Below, one piece after another: positions 22,774 to 32,900 of a stretch of 64,000 nt of DNA. The notes under the pieces were generated by a model, which did not search any database, was not told where the DNA came from, and worked only from the letters and a program-made list of their open reading frames with translations. Within the stretch, counting starts at the first letter, position 1. Every line of letters starts with the position of its first letter. Made by a program: the position numbers and the translations under genes. The DNA is from Triticum aestivum (Eukaryota > Streptophyta > Magnoliopsida > Poales > Poaceae), in the NCBI RefSeq assembly GCF_018294505.1, contig NC_057802.1:553330202-553394201 (forward strand). Direction: 5' to 3'.

Positions 22774-23115
22774 AAGGACGAAGAATCCCGACTGTTGTCG
22801 TGGGGGTAGCTTCTCCTTCGTTCCCGTGTGCTAGACAATTTGGTGTAATGCACTCGGGAACGAAAGGAGGAGCTACCATAACCGACGGTCGCAAATGTCA
22901 GAGAGGAATTAGTGAGGGAGAGTCTCCAACCATATATATATGAGAGGACGAAAAATCCCGACTGTTGTCATGGGGGTAGCTTCTCCTTCATTCCCGTGTG
23001 CTAGACAATTTGGTGTAATGCACTCGGGAATGAACGGAGGAGCTACCATCACTGACGGTCGAATATGTACACCACGTGAGCTGAGAGTTTTCAAGAAAAG
23101 ACTCGACAGACCGAT
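22774..23115. repeat. 170-bp tandem repeat, each unit a foldback
   Basis: Two units (about 22771-22940 and 22941-23110) each contain GGTAGCTTCTCCTTCGTTCC and, about 30 bases later, its near-perfect inverse (ending GGAGGAGCTACC). The transcript would fold into two consecutive hairpins with stems of 20-25 pairs (cores 22805-22877 and 22975-23048). They lie between coding parts of the second CACTA gene, probably in an intron. Confidence 0.75.
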
Positions 23116-23210
23116 AGTCAACCCGTGATGAATAATAATGATCTGACTTAGGTTTTTTAGTACATATATTTAATTGTAGACGTTTAATATTTGAATTATG
23201 AACATAGGAA

Positions 23211-24345
23211 ATGTCGTACTCGGACGACGAAAGTCTCCCGGGGGAGTGCGACTGGTGCCACGACGACCGAGGTCAGTGCGACAGGCCTCACCTGGACGAA
23301 AATTGGCGCTTCAGCATTAAGCTGGAGGAGACCTTCGATGTTGAAACGGTACGCAACGACGACAAGTGTTATTTTTTCATAATTAAGCACGAGTTCAAAT
23401 ATTTCAACGTGTACTTTTCATCTTTTACAATTCGACTAGCTTATCCCATGCCATGCAAGACGCTATGTCTTGGAGAGGATGGGTTTTGAAGACCATGAAA
23501 GTTTAGAAACAAAGAAAATTCACCTAACGACCCATCATGGTGTGGATTTTGAAGTAAAGTTGTACAATTCTGAGAGCGTAACCCATTTTGGTTGCAAAAA
23601 ATGGGAAGCACTTTGCAAAATGTATGGTTTTGATGAGGGAATGCTTGTCACCATGGATCTTGGTGATCCTGAAATCGAGCAAGACAATATGGACATTTGG
23701 GTCCTTGTTGATACGCCTCCAATTCTACCGCTATGTAGTTTCTCAAACATAGTTATTAGCTAATTTATATTGTTTATTTCAAAATAGTTGACAGTTTATT
23801 TCATTCTTCAAAGAATGTGCGGAAGATGGTAGACAAAACCCACTACACCGATGGCTCCGAATTAACTTATCAGGAGAATTTCTGGTCGGATTTTGTACTG
23901 ATATTGAGAATTACAATATCTACAATCAAACTCCTCAACATTACGGTCAATACGTGCCACTAGTGCACGTGTTGAACTACGGTAACTACCATGGAGATAC
24001 CCTGGTAAGATTTTTTACTATTACGACATCCGTGCATCTTTTGCATACTTCTAAAACTAGTACATCATTGCTAACTATGAAGTTATTATTATGTTTTTCA
24101 ACAGAGAATCCAGATGGATTGTGTGCCTCATTTGATGTATCAGAATGGCAGCCTTCGTGTTTTGAACATACATCCAGGTCATCCTACGAATCTCAACTGT
24201 CCATACCGGATTTCTCAAAGAAGTGGAGACATGCTAATCAAAGAATGGAAAAAAATGTATGGACAGTCGTAAGGAGGTTCTTGGAAGCAAAAGGAAGCGA
24301 AGCACAAGAATTGGAGACAGGATGATCTCCATTCTCCATAATGGA
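23211..24345 (+). pseudogene. Second CACTA gene, B3-like DNA-binding region (disrupted)
   Basis: Multi-exon coding remnants. A first acidic piece (MSYSDDESLPGECDWCHDD, 23211 on) follows an acceptor-like AACATAG. A second piece (23470-23763) reads MGFEDHESLETKKIHLTTHH and FGCKKWEALCKMYGFDEG, then VTMDLGDPEIEQDNMDIWVL, which has the spacing of a B3 DNA-binding domain. Further exons follow: KMVDKTHYTDGSELTYQ near 23826, a piece ending at a GTAAGA donor (24005), and one starting after CAACAG (24104) with MDCVPHLMYQNGSLRVLN. Frame breaks occur near 23880 and 24275. It probably encoded the element's DNA-binding helper (TnpA role). The B3 assignment is from pattern only. Confidence 0.6.
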
Positions 24346-24589
24346 GAGTCAGGGTCTATATTGTTTTATGCTATTTTACCTTAAAGAGGGTATTTAGGTC
24401 CTACCTAATACTGATGATCATGTGCTAAGAACAATTAAGTAGGGTTGGTTCGATGACTATGAGGATGATGATCGTATGACTTGTTATTAATAACGAGTAG
24501 AAGTTGTATGATGATGATTAGTAGGACTTGTTATTGTATATGCATGATGCGAGCATGAAGAGTTATTATATATCAGCGGGTGAAATGAA

Positions 24590-24725
24590 CATGGATTTGA
24601 TTGAAGTGAAGGCAACATGCATGTGGTTCATGTTGAAAGTAGTACAATCCAAACTTGATCAAGTTAGGATTAGTATTGCTTTCGACATGTGCCACATGTT
24701 GCCTTCACTTCAATCTAAGCCATGT
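24590..24725 (+). ncRNA. Candidate miRNA-like hairpin in the CACTA 3' region
   Basis: 136-bp nearly complete foldback centred on AACTTGATCAAGTT (about 24652-24665). The outer arms contain GATTGAAGTGAAGGCAACATG (left, from 24598) and its exact inverse on the right (to 24715). Inner parts pair with scattered mismatches, G:U pairs and one 4-base bulge (CATG). Length, small loop and bulge pattern resemble a plant miRNA precursor. It lies downstream of the second CACTA gene. A CACTA-encoded miRNA is known in rice (miR820). Whether this one is expressed or processed cannot be seen here. Confidence 0.5.
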
Positions 24726-24854
24726 TTAGGCATAGCAGTAGCGTTGGTAAACCAAGCACGGAGATATAAGAGAGGACACTTCTCTCTATTAGCTCGCTAA
24801 TAACAACCAAAATTAACCCCAAAAACCCCTAAACTTGCCCCTTTCAAAAAAAAC

Positions 24855-25074
24855 CTTAGCTCGCCTTTTGGTCCCGGTTGGTGTCACCAACCGAGACCAA
24901 AGTCCCCCCTGCCTGGGCTGGCCGCAGCGGCCATGTGGAGGCCCATCTGTCCCGGTTCGTGTAAGAACCGGGACTAAAGGCCAAAGGCATTAGTAACGAC
25001 CTTTTAGTCCCGGTTCCAAAACCGGGACAGAAGGCCCTTACGAACCGGGACAAATGGCCCTTTTTCTACTAGTG
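24855..25074. repeat. Right subterminal repeats and terminus of the outer CACTA
   Basis: Inverted and direct copies of TTGGTCCCGGTT and GAACCGGGAC are packed into 200 bases before the terminus TTTTTCTACTAGTG. They match the left-end repeats in sequence. Confidence 0.9.
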
Positions 25075-25078
25075 GCAT

Positions 25079-27815
25079 GCATATGAAGACACACCTGCTG
25101 CACGGCATACTGGATCTCCAGTCGAGTTAGAGTGAGGTACTGAAGAGCACCAACGATAGACCGATAGAAGCAGCTTCCGAAGCAGGAGAACCATCCGTGG
25201 CAGAAAGCTTGGCCTTCGTATCAACAGGCGTAGCGGCGGGCTTGCAGTTAAGCATGATGTCGCGCTCCAGGAGCTCATGAGCGTACTTCCGCTGATGAAG
25301 GAAGAAGCCATCGGGCCGGCGCACCACCTCGACACCGAGGAAGTAGTCCAAAGGACACAAGTCCTTGATGGCGAACTCAGCGCGAAGACGAGCCGTGAGC
25401 TGACTGAGGAGACCAGCCGTACATGCCATCAGGATGATGTCATCGACATAGAGCAGCAAGTAGGTCGTGTCGGAGCGCTGATGATAGACGAAGAGCGAGG
25501 CGTCCGAGCGGGTAGAGCGGAACCCAAGCTGGTGAAGAAACACTGCGATGCGCTGGTACCAAGCGTGCGGAGCCTGCTTGAGACCGTACAAGGACCGCGA
25601 AAGCAAGCACACGTGGTCGGGGAGTGCCGGGTCAACAAACCCGGTGGGCTGCTGGCAGAAGACCTGCTCCTCGAGGTGACCATGGAGGAAAGCGTTAGAG
25701 ACGTCCATCTAGTGCACCGTCCAAGCATGGGAGACTGCAAGGTGGAGAACCATGTGTATCATGCCGGGATTGACGACCGGAGCGAAGGTGTCGGTGAAGT
25801 CGATGCCAGCACGCTATCGGAAGCCACGAACGACCCAGCGCTCTTTGTAGCGATCAAGGGTACCATCAGGACGGAGCTTGTGTTTAAAGACCCACTTCCC
25901 GGTAATCACGTTGGCGTGCCAGGGACGGAGAACAAGCTGCCACGTCCGGTTGCGCAACAGGGCGTCAAACTCCTCCTGCATCGCAGCCATCTAGAGCGGG
26001 TCACGAAGAGCGGCTCGAACGGAGGACGGCAACGGTGACGGCTCAGAGGTGGACGCCGCATGGACGTAGTCATCCGAGGCGTAGCGCGAGCTCCGTTGAA
26101 AAACGCCCGTACGGGCGCGGGTGATCGGACCGGCCACAGGCGCCAGGGGGGCGCGGGCGCCGATGGGGCCGGGCGCACTGAGGGCGCCGCGGGGGCCGAG
26201 GGGGCCGGGGGAACCGGGGACAGCGAGGGGGCAGGGGCGCCGAGGGCGCCAGGGGCACCGGGGGAGCCGCGGGGGCCGCGGGCACCGGGGGCGCCGCGGG
26301 GGCCGCGTAAGCCAACGTCGGGGGCGCCGCGGCTGTAGGAGGTGCCGCATGAGGGGGGGCGCCTCAAAGCTAGGGGGCGGGCCAAGAGAGGCGCGCAAGA
26401 GCCCTGGGAGAGGCATCGAGGAGCCCGCATCACCAGTGGCGGGAGGAACAGCTGGGAGTACCTGGTGAAACGGAAACACATGCTCATCAAAGTAAACATG
26501 CCGGGAAGTGAACACACGATGGGAGACGGGATCATAGCACCGATATCCCTTGGAGTTAGAGGGGTAGCCGATGAAGATGCAAGCGACAGATCGAGGTGCA
26601 AGCTGGTGAGAAGCAGTGTCGGTAGTGCTGGGATAGCAAAGGCACCCAAAAATACCCAAGTCGTCATAAGACGGGGGCGTACCAAAGAGAACATGGTGAG
26701 GTGCGTAGTTCCACCGTGGGCGGCAGGGTCTAATGTTAAGAAGAAGTGATGCAATGGCGAGTGCGCTCGGCCAGAAATGAGGCGGCGCGTTGGCATGAAA
26801 CAGGAGTGTGCGAACACAGTCATTCAGAGTGCGAAGGAAGCGTTCGGCTTGACCGTTCTGCTGTGAAGTGTACGGGCATGTGAGGCGGAAAACTATACCG
26901 TGATGCGACAAAAAGGTGCGGAAAGCGAGGTTGTCGAACTCTTTTCCATTGTCCGTCTGAAGCGCAAGGATGGGACGCCCAAACTGCGTGCGGACATAGG
27001 AGTAAAAAGCCATCAAGGTAGAGAGTGCATCCGACTTTCTGGGCAAAGGAAAAGTCCACACATAATGAGAATAATCATCAAGAATGACTAGATAATATAA
27101 TAGCCCGAGTTACTGGGAACCGGAGAAGTCGACACATCGCTATGAATCAACTGAAAAGGAATAGAAGCAATGGTGGTGGAATTATTAAACGGCAGACGAA
27201 CTTGTTTGCCGACTCGACAGGCATGACAAGTGTGATCCTCGATCTTATTGCAACTGAAACAGAAACTCCTAAGAATATGACGAAGTGTGACAGGGTTGGG
27301 ATGACCCAAGCTAGCGTGCCCGAGATCGACTCCAACAGAGAGAGCAACCGGTGCGGTGGTGGTGGATGAAGGCGGGTGCACCGAATAGAGCTCGTCGGGG
27401 CTGTCACATCGGTGAAGTACCATCCTGGTTCGAGCATCTTTGACACAAAAACCAAGCTCGTCAAATTCAACGGTAACAGGATTTTCACGAGTGAAACAAC
27501 TAACATAAATGAGATTCTTAATAAGATGAGGTGACACAAGTATGTTAGACAAAGATAATGGAGTAGAACTAGAAGGAAAAGAAGTGTGCCCAATGTGTGC
27601 AATAGGAAGTGTGGAACCGTCGTCGACAATGATGCGGCGGTCGGTGGAGACAGGAGTGAAGGAGGCAAGGTTACCAGGATGAGCAAACATGTGAGCCGTA
27701 GCACCGGTGTCCATGTACCAATCAGCACCTGTTATTCGCCGTAGGAGCGGCATGCAGTGCGGGGAGGAGTACCGGATCCCAGGGCGCCGGCGGCAGGGCC
27801 GGCGAGGGGGACGGA
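25079..27815 (-). pseudogene. Copia gag-end/pol (right fragment): protease, integrase, reverse transcriptase
   Basis: On the minus strand, starting at about 27815: a short gag-end remnant, protease motif WYMDTGATAHM, GAG-pre-integrase (HASLGHP, CHACRVGK), integrase core (IHSDVSTSPVPSNSGY, LQTDNGKEFDN, GQAERFLRTLND), a proline-rich linker (26070-26340), and reverse transcriptase (GRYKA-type region; YVDDIILMA near 25440; DYFLGVEVVRRPDGFF). The frame breaks at least at about 27085, 25990 and 25130. It is closely similar to the complete element at 28391-33524, continues in 11191-11771 beyond the CACTA insertion, and is not functional. Confidence 0.92.
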
Positions 27816-27955
27816 TGCTAAACACTACATTTCCCTTTTCTCGCGTACAAAGTTCAAAATGGCCATATGTCATCTTTTCATAGCCCGCATGAGGAGGATA
27901 TTTCAACATTTTCATCTATCTCGACCACCATATATATATGTACCGGTGTGCCGCT
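27816..27955. other. Junction DNA of unknown origin
   Basis: After the copia homology ends, about 140 bases (AACACTACATTTCCCTTTTC onward, including TATATATATG) match nothing else in the window. They lie between the copia truncation and a mini-CACTA. No gene. Confidence 0.4.
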
Positions 27956-28098
27956 CACTACGGAAACAACATATTTGCCAATGGCAAAATATATGCCTGC
28001 GGCTTTTTATCGGGGCCGTCGGCATAGCCTATGCCCATGGTTTTCTGTCCTTTGCCGACGGCTTTTGGCCGTTGGCATATGAAATGATTCTCGTAGTG
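27956..28098. mobile_element. Mini-CACTA (non-autonomous, 143 bp)
   Basis: Starts CACTACGGAAAC and ends ATTCTCGTAGTG, flanked by direct GCT repeats (27953-27955 and 28099-28101), the 3-bp duplication of CACTA elements. The interior consists of short inverted motifs GCCGTCGGCAT and TGCCGACGGC, the subterminal repeat type of another CACTA family. It is too short to code for anything. Confidence 0.88.
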
Positions 28099-28140
28099 GC
28101 TCATTGTACAAAGAGGGGTGCTGGCCTATTGTACACTACA

Positions 28141-28390
28141 CTGGTTTCTTATATATGACAAGTTTAATAGGTTGATACAAACATCGTTTTAGTTGGGTGA
28201 TGTCGATGCGCTCCTTTTCTTCTTGGCGTTGAAGTTGCGATGTGCCATACTGAACTTTCTCCACGCAAGCCAAATATATTTGGAGAGATGCTTGTCGTGC
28301 CTACCAATGACTGAGTAACGTTCTATGTGTGTGTGCGCCAAAGATTAGACTAATTTGTACTACTCTAAAAACACTTCTTGTGTCTCTCAA
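28141..28390. other. Block B, left flank, before the copia insertion
   Basis: Matches block D at about 49475-49730 (GACAAGTTTAATAG, CTTGGCGTTGAAGTTG, TGCCTACCAATGACTG). The match continues after the copia element at 33525, which shows that the two pieces were adjacent before insertion. Confidence 0.75.
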
Positions 28391-28537
28391 TGTCGAGATA
28401 TGTATTTAGCACATGTATTCTTGTACTCCAAGTCTCCTCCTTGTATATAGTTGAGGATATGACTTGCCTTATGTACTATATATACTTGTGCATATGCACC
28501 CATCAATACATTGAGAGTTGCATCCTATTCCTTTACA
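28391..28537 (+). repeat. 5' LTR of the complete copia element
   Basis: 147 bases, TG at the start and CA at the end, containing a TATA-like ACTATATATACTTG. It differs from the 3' LTR by four transitions. Confidence 0.96.
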
Positions 28538-28548
28538 TGGTATCAGCC
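28538..28548 (+). promoter_or_regulatory. Primer-binding site (initiator tRNA-Met type)
   Basis: TGGTATCAGCC follows the 5' LTR without a gap. It is complementary to the 3' end of plant initiator tRNA-Met apart from its last bases, the usual primer of copia reverse transcription. Confidence 0.9.
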
Positions 28549-28824
28549 TAACCCTCGGTCCCCAGCCCTAGCCGCGCCGCCGTCGCCTCCCCAGGCCGCC
28601 GCCGCTCCCGCTGTCCCGCGCCGCCGCCTCCCCGGCCGCCGCGCCGCCTCTCTCCCTCCCCCACAACCCTACCCCGCCGCGCCTCCACCCTCCCCGCCGC
28701 ACCACGCCGCGCCTCCACCCTCCCCGCCGCACCACGCCGCTCCCCCCCCCCCCGAGCCGCCTCCCTCCCAAAACCCTAAAACACCTCCCTGCTCCCATCC
28801 CGCGCCGCCACCCCTCCTTCTGCC

Positions 28825-29961
28825 ATGTCGGCCCTCGGCACCTCCTCCTCCTCCAGCGCCCCTCCTAGCAACCCGTTCGACTCCTCCTACGGGTCCGAGC
28901 CCGATGAGCCCAAAGCCGCCGACATCCGCAACATCCACCTCTCCGATCACGTCCCCATTATCCTCTCCCACGCCTCCGCAAACTACTATGCTTGGAAAAC
29001 CTACTTCAATCTCCTTTTCCGTGAGTACAACCTTCGTGATCATGTGGACAGTCTCGCCAATTTCTTTGCCGGCGCCCACGACGCCAACTGGCTCCCCATT
29101 GACGCCACCCTCATCCGGTGGTTCTTCCTCACCGTCTCTCCAGACATCTTCCACACCGTCGTTCGCGATGGGGACGATGCCTACATGGTGTGGACCAAGA
29201 TCAATGGCCTCTTCACCGACAACAAGCTTCAACGGATTGTTTTCTTGCAGCAGGAATTTTTTGGGTGCCACCAGAACGACTCCACCATCGACGCTTTCTG
29301 TCTCCGGCTCAAGACCCTCTCCGACGAGCTCAACGACGTTGGGTTCAAGGTGGGCGACGAGCTTCTCCTCTCGACGCTCACCGCCGGCCTCAACGAGGAC
29401 TTCGGCAACGCCGCCTCCAACCTCACCCTCATGGCCAACCCTACTTACGAGCGGGCGGTGGCCTATCTTCGCCTTGAGGAGCGGCGGATGAAGCACCTCC
29501 GCACCCGCGCCGTCCACACCGCACTCGCCGCCGGCTTCTCCACCGGCGCCTCTACACCACCCTCGGCGCCCCGTCCTCCGGCTGTCCCGCACCCTACGCC
29601 GGTGCCGCAGCCGCCCCAACCTCCGCGCACCGGTGGGAACGGAGGCAACCATCGCCGCGGTCGCGGCGGCCAATGCCAAGGCAGCGGCAAAGGGGGCGGC
29701 AGTGGCGGTCAGGCTCCCCAGCAGCAGCCCCCGCCACCCTGGCCGGTGGCTATAACCCCTGGACGGGGGTTGTGCACGCATATAGCATGCCCGTGCCGCG
29801 GCCCCCCGCCCCGGGCATCCTCGGCCCCCGCCCTAGCGCTCACCAGGCGCTCCTGGCTACGCCTGCCGGCGCATATGGCGCGTACGGCGCCCCTCCTGTC
29901 GCGCCCCCCTTCGGCGCTCCCGGCGCGTACGGCGCCCCCTACTACGACCCGGCCCTTCTAG
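28825..29961 (+). CDS. Copia Gag
   Basis: Encodes the capsid part of the element. The ATG at 28825 is the first in a good context after a proline-rich untranslated leader. Residues about 30-220 show the plant copia gag (UBN2-type) fold motifs: YYAWKTYFNLLFREYNLRDH, WFFLTVSPDIF, VWTKINGLF, QQEFFGCHQNDSTIDAF, LLSTLTAGLNEDF and LRLEERRMKHL. A Gly/Arg-rich segment follows (GGNHRRGRGG, about 270) in place of a visible CCHC zinc knuckle. True gag sequence ends near 29740; after that the frame is out of register with the homologous sequence, which continues in the pol frame one base earlier, so the last 70 or so residues to 29961 are probably not authentic. Confidence 0.85.
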   Translation: MSALGTSSSSSAPPSNPFDSSYGSEPDEPKAADIRNIHLSDHVPIILSHASANYYAWKTYFNLLFREYNLRDHVDSLANFFAGAHDANWLPIDATLIRWFFLTVSPDIFHTVVRDGDDAYMVWTKINGLFTDNKLQRIVFLQQEFFGCHQNDSTIDAFCLRLKTLSDELNDVGFKVGDELLLSTLTAGLNEDFGNAASNLTLMANPTYERAVAYLRLEERRMKHLRTRAVHTALAAGFSTGASTPPSAPRPPAVPHPTPVPQPPQPPRTGGNGGNHRRGRGGQCQGSGKGGGSGGQAPQQQPPPPWPVAITPGRGLCTHIACPCRGPPPRASSAPALALTRRSWLRLPAHMARTAPLLSRPPSALPARTAPPTTTRPF

Positions 29962-32900
29962 CGGCACTGCAGCAGCCGCCGCCATACTCAGGTGGTGGCG
30001 GCGATTGGATTATGGACTCCGGCGCCACCTCCCATATGTCCGCTCATCCGGGTAACCTCTCCTCCGTCCATCCCACTTCCACTCCATCTCGCATCATCAT
30101 CGGTAACGGTGTTGGTCTTCCCATCTCTCATGTCGGTTCTGCACCCTTTCCCTCTAACTCTCGACCTCTCTCTCTTAATAATGTCATTGTTTCTCCTCAT
30201 CTTATTCAGAACTTAGTTTCCGTTCGTAATCTTTCTCGTGACAATTTTTTAATTGTGGAATTTGACGAAGTTGGCTTTTCTGTTAAGGACGCTCGCACCA
30301 GGATGATTCTTCATCGCTGTGACAGTCCCGGCGACCTCTACCCAGTTCAGTCGCCGTCATCTCCGGGTGGTCCTCGAGCTTTTTCCGCAGGCGTCGATCT
30401 TTGGCATGCTCGTCTCGGGCATCCTAGCACTTCTTCACTTCGTCAAATAATGAGAGGATTTTCCTTTTCATGTAATAAAACGGCCGCTCACTCCTGTGAA
30501 GCCTGCCGGTTAGGCAAACATGTTCGCCTTCCTTTTAGTTCCTCTTCCACAGTTGCATCTTTTCCGTTTGAGTTGATTCATAGCGATGTATGGACCTCTC
30601 CAGTACCTAGTAATTCTGGTTATCTTTATTATCTTGTTATACTGGATGATTACTCTCACTTTGTGTGGACATTTCCTCTTCGTAGGAAATCCGATGTTGC
30701 CGCCACTCTCATTGCATTCTATGCTTATGTCTCCACACAGTTTGGGCGACCCATACTCGCACTTCAGACCGACAACGGGAAAGAATTCGACAATCTCACC
30801 ATCCGCCATCTTCTTTCCTCCCACGGCACCGTGTTTCGTCTCACGTGTCCATACACCTCCCAGCAGAATGGCCGTGCCGAGCGCATCCTACGCACCCTCA
30901 ATGAGTGTGTGCGTACCCTTCTTTTCCATGCCTACATGCCCTCTCGGTTTTGGCCAGATGCCCTCGCCACCGCCACCCTCCTCCTTAACCTCCGTCCATG
31001 CCGTCCGCGCTGGAACTATGCGCCTCACCATCTCCTATATGGCGCTCCTCCCTCCTACGATGGTCTCCGAATTTTCGGTTGCCGTTGCTACCCCAACACC
31101 ACCGCCACCACACCTCATAAACTCGCTCCTCGTTCCGTTCCATGTGTCTTCCTTGGTTACCCGGCCAACACTAAGGGTTATCGCTGCTATGACCCCGTGT
31201 CTCACTGTGTCATCACCTCCCGGCACGTGTACTTTGATGAGCTTGTGTTTCCCTTTGCACAGGAACAGGTGGTGCCGCCTTCCTCTCCCGCGGCGGGTTC
31301 TCCTCCACGCCGCCGCCCGCTGCTGGCCTTGGGTGCTCCGGCCACCCCACCCGCGGCGCCCTCTTCCGGATCGGGGCCATCCGCGGCCCCCTCCTCCGGT
31401 TCGGCGCCTTCGTCGCCTGGAGCCGCGTCGACGTCGCCTACGTCGCCCCGCTCCTCTGCCATGCATGCTGGGCCGCATACTAGGCCAACGGCTGGGCCGG
31501 CCCCCACTGGTGCGGCCTCACCTGGCGCGGCTTCTCCTGGCGCCGCGTCGACCCTGCCTCGGTCGCCCGCTGGCGCGATCGCGGCCCCGGTGTCGCCTGG
31601 CTCTCCCGACGTCGTGGCCTCGTCCTCCGCCCGGCCCGCTTCTTCCGACGACACCGTGGAGGCCACGGTCTCTCCCGTGGACACCGTGGTTGCCACGGCC
31701 TCGCCGCCACCCGCGGCTGGCCCGACGGCCGGCCCCGTCACACGCTCGCGCACCGGTGTTTTTCGCCCGAGCTCCCGCTATGCGGAGGACTACGTCTGCA
31801 CCGCCTCGACGTCCACTCCTTCCCCGTTGCCGTCCTCGGTCCGGGCCGCTCTCCGCGACCCTTTGTGGATGGCCGCCATGCAGGAGGAGTTTGACGCTTT
31901 GCAGCGGAACCGGACCTGGCAGCTTGTTCCCTGTCCCCGGCACGCTAATGTGATCACCGGGAAGTGGGTCTTCAAACACAAGCTTCGTCCCGACGGCACT
32001 CTTGATCGCTACAAGGCGCGTTGGGTTGTTCGCGGCTTTCGACAACGTGCCGGTGTGGACTTCACTGACACCTTCGCTCCGGTTGTTAAGCCCGGGACGA
32101 TCCGCACTGTATTACAGTTGGCGGTCTCTCGTGCCTGGCCAGTTCATCAGATGGACATCTCCAACGCGTTCCTCCATGGTCATCTTGAGGAGCAGGTTTT
32201 CTGTCAACAGCCCACGGGGTTTGTTGATCCGGCATGTCCTGATCATGTGTGTCTGCTTTCACGCTCATTATATGGGCTCAAGCAGGCTCCTCGCGCCTGG
32301 TACCAGCGCATCGCAACGTTTCTTCATCAACTCGGCTTCCGCTCTACACGCTCCGATGCTTCGCTGTTTGTTTATCACCAGGGCACCGACACGGCATATT
32401 TGCTGCTCTATGTTGACGACATCATCCTGACAGCATGCACTTCTGAGCTCCTTTGCCGGCTTACTGATCGTCTCCGTGCTGAGTTTGCCATCAAGGACTT
32501 GGGTCCGTTGCACTACTTCCTCGGTGTTGAGGTGGTGCGTCGTCCTGATGGTTTCTTCCTTCATCAACGGAAGTACGCTCATGAGCTCCTCGACCGTGCT
32601 GGTATGCTTAACTGCAAACCGGCCACCACTCCTGTCGACACGAAGGCCAAGCTGTCTGCTACTGATGGTACTCCTGCTCCAGATGCTGGCTTCTACCGGT
32701 CCATTGTTGGTGCTCTCCAGTACCTCACTCTCACTCGACCGGAGCTTCAGTACGCGGTTCAGCAGGTCTGCCTGCATATGCATGCTCCTCGAGATGTTCA
32801 CTGGACTGCCGTTAAGCGGATTCTCCGCTACATCCGCGGTGCTATGGATCTTGGTCTTACTCTGCGCGCCTCCACTGCCACTGATCTGGTCGCCTACTCC

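Larger units (their letters stand above)
11772..25074 (+). mobile_element. CACTA (En/Spm) transposon, outer element of the nest
   Basis: The left end reads CACTAGTAGAAAACAGGGC and the right end is its inverted counterpart (TTTTTCTACTAGTG). Subterminal arrays of TTGGTCCCGGTT-type repeats lie at 11820-11848 plus 15302-15515, and at 24855-25060. It interrupts copia pol, whose sequence resumes on both sides; GCAT directly abuts both ends (11768-11771 and 25075-25078). It carries a Tnp2 transposase pseudogene and a second multi-exon gene. It also contains a complete nested CACTA (11849-15301), so its own length is about 9.85 kb. Confidence 0.93.
11024..27815 (-). mobile_element. Truncated Ty1/copia retrotransposon, split by a CACTA element
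   Basis: Minus-strand copia relic related to the complete element at 28391-33524. It keeps one 147-bp LTR (11024-11170), a poly-purine tract seen as a C-run at 11172-11187, and most of pol in two parts (11191-11771 and 25079-27815) separated by the 13.3-kb CACTA insertion. Its gag end and second LTR are missing: homology stops at about 27815 upstream of the protease motif. The insertion site after ATTTATGCG at 11023 is recognisable in block B at about 41360. Pol is broken by frameshifts and stops. Confidence 0.88.

Noticed and set aside
26060..26470. Gly/Ala/Arg-rich collagen-like plus-strand frames
   Set aside because: They are antisense to the proline-rich linker of copia pol, and their composition follows from that.
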